The notes under the pieces are model-generated. The model saw nothing but the letters and a program-made list of their open reading frames with translations, did not search any database and was not told the DNA's origin. This document shows, piece after piece, positions 62,008 through 64,000 of a stretch of 64,000 bases of DNA; the stretch's first letter is position 1, and each line of letters begins with the position of its first letter. Both the position numbers and the translations under genes were made by a program. Source of the DNA: Stenotrophomonas sp. MYb238 (GTDB lineage Bacteria; Pseudomonadota; Gammaproteobacteria; Xanthomonadales; Xanthomonadaceae); the NCBI RefSeq assembly GCF_009496535.1, contig NZ_WIDL01000017.1, positions 41,295 to 105,294 on the forward strand. The letters are read 5' to 3'.

Positions 62008-62078
62008 GTAGGAGCGCACCTTGGTGCGCGAGGGGACTTCCCGGGAAAGCCCGGTCGCGCACCAAGGTGCGCTCCTAC
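62008..62078. repeat. GTAG palindromic element 10 (GCACC arm type)
   Basis: GTAGGAGCGCACCTTGGTGC and complement, the fourth arm type in the window; perfect arms. Confidence 0.9.
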
Positions 62079-62089
62079 GGCGGCAAGCC

Positions 62090-62281
62090 TCAGTCCAGCT
62101 CCACCATCTCGAAATCGTCCTTGGTCGTGCCGCAGTCCGGGCAGGTCCAGGTCTCGGGCACGTCTTCCCAGCGCGTGCCGGGCGCGATGCCTTCCTCGGG
62201 CAGGCCATCGGCTTCGTTGTAGATGAAGCCGCAGACGACGCACATCCAGGTGCGGAAAGTGGAGGCGGAAGCGTCGGACAT
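62090..62281 (-). CDS. Rubredoxin
   Basis: A 63-residue electron carrier with one iron held by four cysteines. The pair motifs are WMCVVCGFIYNEADGLPEEGIAPGTRWEDVPETWTCPDCGTTKDDFEMVE, with CxxCG and CPxCG complete. The start at 62281 is used; an upstream in-frame start adds 23 unlikely residues. Likely partners are alkane hydroxylases or oxidative-stress reductases, none of which are in the window. It is divergent from thiE, a common xanthomonad pairing. Confidence 0.95.
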   Translation of the reverse strand: MSDASASTFRTWMCVVCGFIYNEADGLPEEGIAPGTRWEDVPETWTCPDCGTTKDDFEMVELD

Positions 62282-62348
62282 CGGATAATCACGGCAACAC
62301 GAGGGGCCGCAGATTGTCCCATTCCCGCCGCCGTACAGGTAGCCATCC

Positions 62349-62981
62349 ATGCCCCACCCCGCCTCCGCCGCCCGCGGCGTCTATCTGATCACCCCCGACG
62401 AGGCCGATACCGCGCGCCTGCTCGAGCGCACGCGCCCGCTGCTCGCCGCCGGCGCCGCGTGGCTGCAGTACCGCAACAAGGCGGTCGACGCGGCCGGCCG
62501 CCATGAACAGGCGCAGGCCCTGCAGGCGCTGTGCGCCGCCGCCGGCGTGCCGCTGATCGTCAACGACGATGCCGCGCTGGCCGCCGCCGTCGGCGCGGCC
62601 GGCGTGCACTTGGGCGAGGACGACGGCGACATCGCTGCGGCGCGCGCCCTGCTCGGCGCCGACGCCATCATCGGCGCGTCCTGCTACGACCGGATCGAGC
62701 TGGCGCAGCGTGCGGTGGCCGCCGGCGCCAGCTACGTCGCCTTCGGCGCATTCTTTCCCAGCCGCAGCAAGGCCACCACCCGGCGCGCGCACCCGCAGCT
62801 GCTGCGCGAGGCCGCCACGCTGGGCGTGCCGCGCGTGGCCATCGGCGGCCTGACCGCGGACAACGGCGCGCCACTGGTCGCCGCCGGCGCCGACCTGCTC
62901 GCGGTCATCAGCGGCGTATACGCGGCCGACGATCCGGTGGCGGCGCTGCGCGGCTACCAGGCATGTTTCCCTCCGCGCTGA
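62349..62981 (+). CDS. thiE: Thiamine-phosphate synthase
   Basis: Joins HMP pyrophosphate and thiazole phosphate to thiamine phosphate. It has 210 residues and a TIM barrel. Motifs are LQYRNKAVD (substrate Lys/Arg), [26 protein letters not shown] (metal Asp), [23 protein letters not shown] and [10 protein letters not shown], with [11 protein letters not shown] at the end. No thiamine riboswitch fits in the 67 bases between it and rubredoxin. tkt in this window needs the cofactor. Confidence 0.96.
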   Translation: MPHPASAARGVYLITPDEADTARLLERTRPLLAAGAAWLQYRNKAVDAAGRHEQAQALQALCAAAGVPLIVNDDAALAAAVGAAGVHLGEDDGDIAAARALLGADAIIGASCYDRIELAQRAVAAGASYVAFGAFFPSRSKATTRRAHPQLLREAATLGVPRVAIGGLTADNGAPLVAAGADLLAVISGVYAADDPVAALRGYQACFPPR

Positions 62982-64000
62982 GCGGCCACGGCGCGTTGCT
63001 TCCCGTCTTCTCCGGGGAAGCCGCTCGACCGGATCGCGCGGTTGCATGGGGAAACCTTCCAAAGGGTCGGCCGACGTATGCGCCGCATGCAGTGGTCGCG
63101 AAAGAGCGGATGTAGGTACGACGGACACTTCTGACGGCCGAGCGCCGCGGGCTTCCGCGCACCCTCACCCCAGCCCCCGCTCCGCGCCCTGGCCCATGCC
63201 AGCGGCGTGGGCGCTTGAAGTCACGCGCGCCACTAGCGCGCAGACCGTGCCTTCTCGCCCCACGGGGAGAGGGGCTTGAACAACTCACCGGATCGCCAGA
63301 GTGCATGGGGAAACCTTCCGAAGGGTAGGCTTGCGGATGCGCCGCATGCCGCGGTCGCGGAAGAACGGATGTAGGTACGGCGGACACTTCTGACGGCCGA
63401 GCGCCGCGGGCTTCACCGCGCACCCTCACCCCAACCCCCGCTCCGCGCCCCGGCCCATGCCAGCGGCGTGGGCGCTCGAAGGCACGCGCGCCAGTGGCGC
63501 GCAAACCGTGCCCTCTCGCCCGCGGGGGAGAGGGGCTTGAACAGCTCACCGGATCGCCGGGGTGCATGAGGAAACTTTCCGAAGGCTCGGCCGAATGCAC
63601 CGCATGCCGTGGTCCCGGAAGAACGGATTCAGGTACGGACACTTCTGACGGCCGAACGCAGCGGGCTTCGCCGCGCACCCTCACCCCAACCCCCGCTCCG
63701 CGCCCCGGCCCATGCCAGCGGCGTGGGCGCTCAAAGGCACGCGCGCCAGTGGCGCGCAAACCGAGCCCTCTCGCCCCGCAGAGAGAGGGCTTGAACAGCT
63801 CACCGGATCGCAGGGGTGCATGGGGAAACCTTCCGAAGAAGGGTCGGCATGCGGACGCGCCGCATGCCGTGGTCCCGGAAGAACAGAGGTATGTGCGACG
63901 GACACTTCTGCCAGCCGAGCGCCGCGGGCTTTGTCGCCCCCCCTCACCCCAACCCCCGCTCCGCGCCCCGGCCCACGCCAGCGGCGTGGGCCGGGGCGCG
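62982..64000. repeat. Tandem array of about 258-bp units, four copies, running off the window
   Basis: The marker GCATGGGGAAACC recurs at 63044, 63303, 63564 (one change) and 63818, giving periods of 259, 261 and 254 bases. Each unit also holds ACGGACACTTCTGACGG, CCCTCACCCC(A)ACCCCCGCTCC, a GCGGCGTGGGCGC block and a CTCTCGCCC...GGGGAGAGG block. Open frames across it repeat in step with the array and are not genes. The true number of copies is unknown because the window ends inside it. Confidence 0.85.

Noticed and set aside
62282-62348. Thiamine riboswitch before thiE
   Set aside because: The spacer to rubredoxin is only 67 bases and shows no THI-box sequences.
62908-63947. Repeated arginine-rich minus-strand frames in the terminal array
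   Set aside because: They repeat in step with the 258-bp units, so they come from the repeat and are not genes.

Overview
The window is one strand-mixed block of a very GC-rich gammaproteobacterial chromosome. Gene content and order point to the family Xanthomonadaceae/Lysobacteraceae (Lysobacter, Luteimonas, Pseudoxanthomonas or Stenotrophomonas relatives). The evidence is the gene orders pilMNOPQ/mrcA, gmk-rpoZ-spoT-ridA-recG, pepP-ygfB/zapA-6S RNA-ygfA and rubredoxin/thiE, together with many GTAG-headed palindromic elements like the SMAG elements described in Stenotrophomonas maltophilia. No tRNA, rRNA, CRISPR array, prophage or insertion sequence was seen. Genus and species are not settled by the sequence.

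Layout. 1-6.1 kb: partial DUF2339 membrane protein, gap, OmpW porin with an FNR box, a secreted S1/P1-type nuclease, and a BlaI/BlaR1-like repressor-sensor pair. 6.2-13 kb: acetyl-CoA hydrolase family protein, two VOC proteins, transketolase, a DAACS symporter. 13.4-20.4 kb: a MoxR-DUF58-DUF4381-VWA-VWA/TPR-BatD operon. 20.5-28.7 kb: the pilMNOPQ type IV pilus operon, divergent from PBP1A. 29-38.6 kb: gltA, rpmE2, nucleoside hydrolase, recG, ridA, spoT, rpoZ, gmk. 38.6-44.1 kb: an accessory block between gmk and yicC with a Tat-exported serine hydrolase, two coupled unknown genes (one with a YqeY-like tail), an ankyrin lipoprotein, a decayed reading frame and a DMP19/MORN-like protein. 44.2-51 kb: yicC divergent from rph-VOC-rdgB-hemW, then DUF1631 and PilZ. 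51-58 kb: pepQ, pepP, ygfB, a coiled-coil gene, zapA, 6S RNA, 5-formyl-THF cyclo-ligase, EVE protein, rpiA. 58-63 kb: a secreted HELGH metallopeptidase with an XRE regulator, an unknown gene, DUF192 lipoprotein, SirB1-like protein, rubredoxin, thiE. 63-64 kb: a tandem array running off the end.

Most genes are housekeeping: central carbon metabolism (gap, tkt, rpiA, gltA), cell wall and division (mrcA, zapA), the stringent response (spoT, rpoZ, gmk), nucleotide pool cleaning (rdgB, nucleoside hydrolase) and pilus biogenesis. Operons are tight, with many 1- or 4-base stop/start overlaps (TGATG, ATGA, GTGA).

The unusual part is the repeat landscape. Ten GTAGGAGC palindromes of four arm types, a second GTAG-like family, and five separate tandem-duplication arrays lie between genes; one duplication has copied the ends of two neighbouring genes. 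A pair of homologous intergenic elements, each with two convergent DnaA-box-like 9-mers at fixed spacing, lies at 28.8 and 34.8 kb. The best candidate for an undescribed system is the 40.1-44.1 kb block, which looks like an orphan immunity-type cluster; this is inference.
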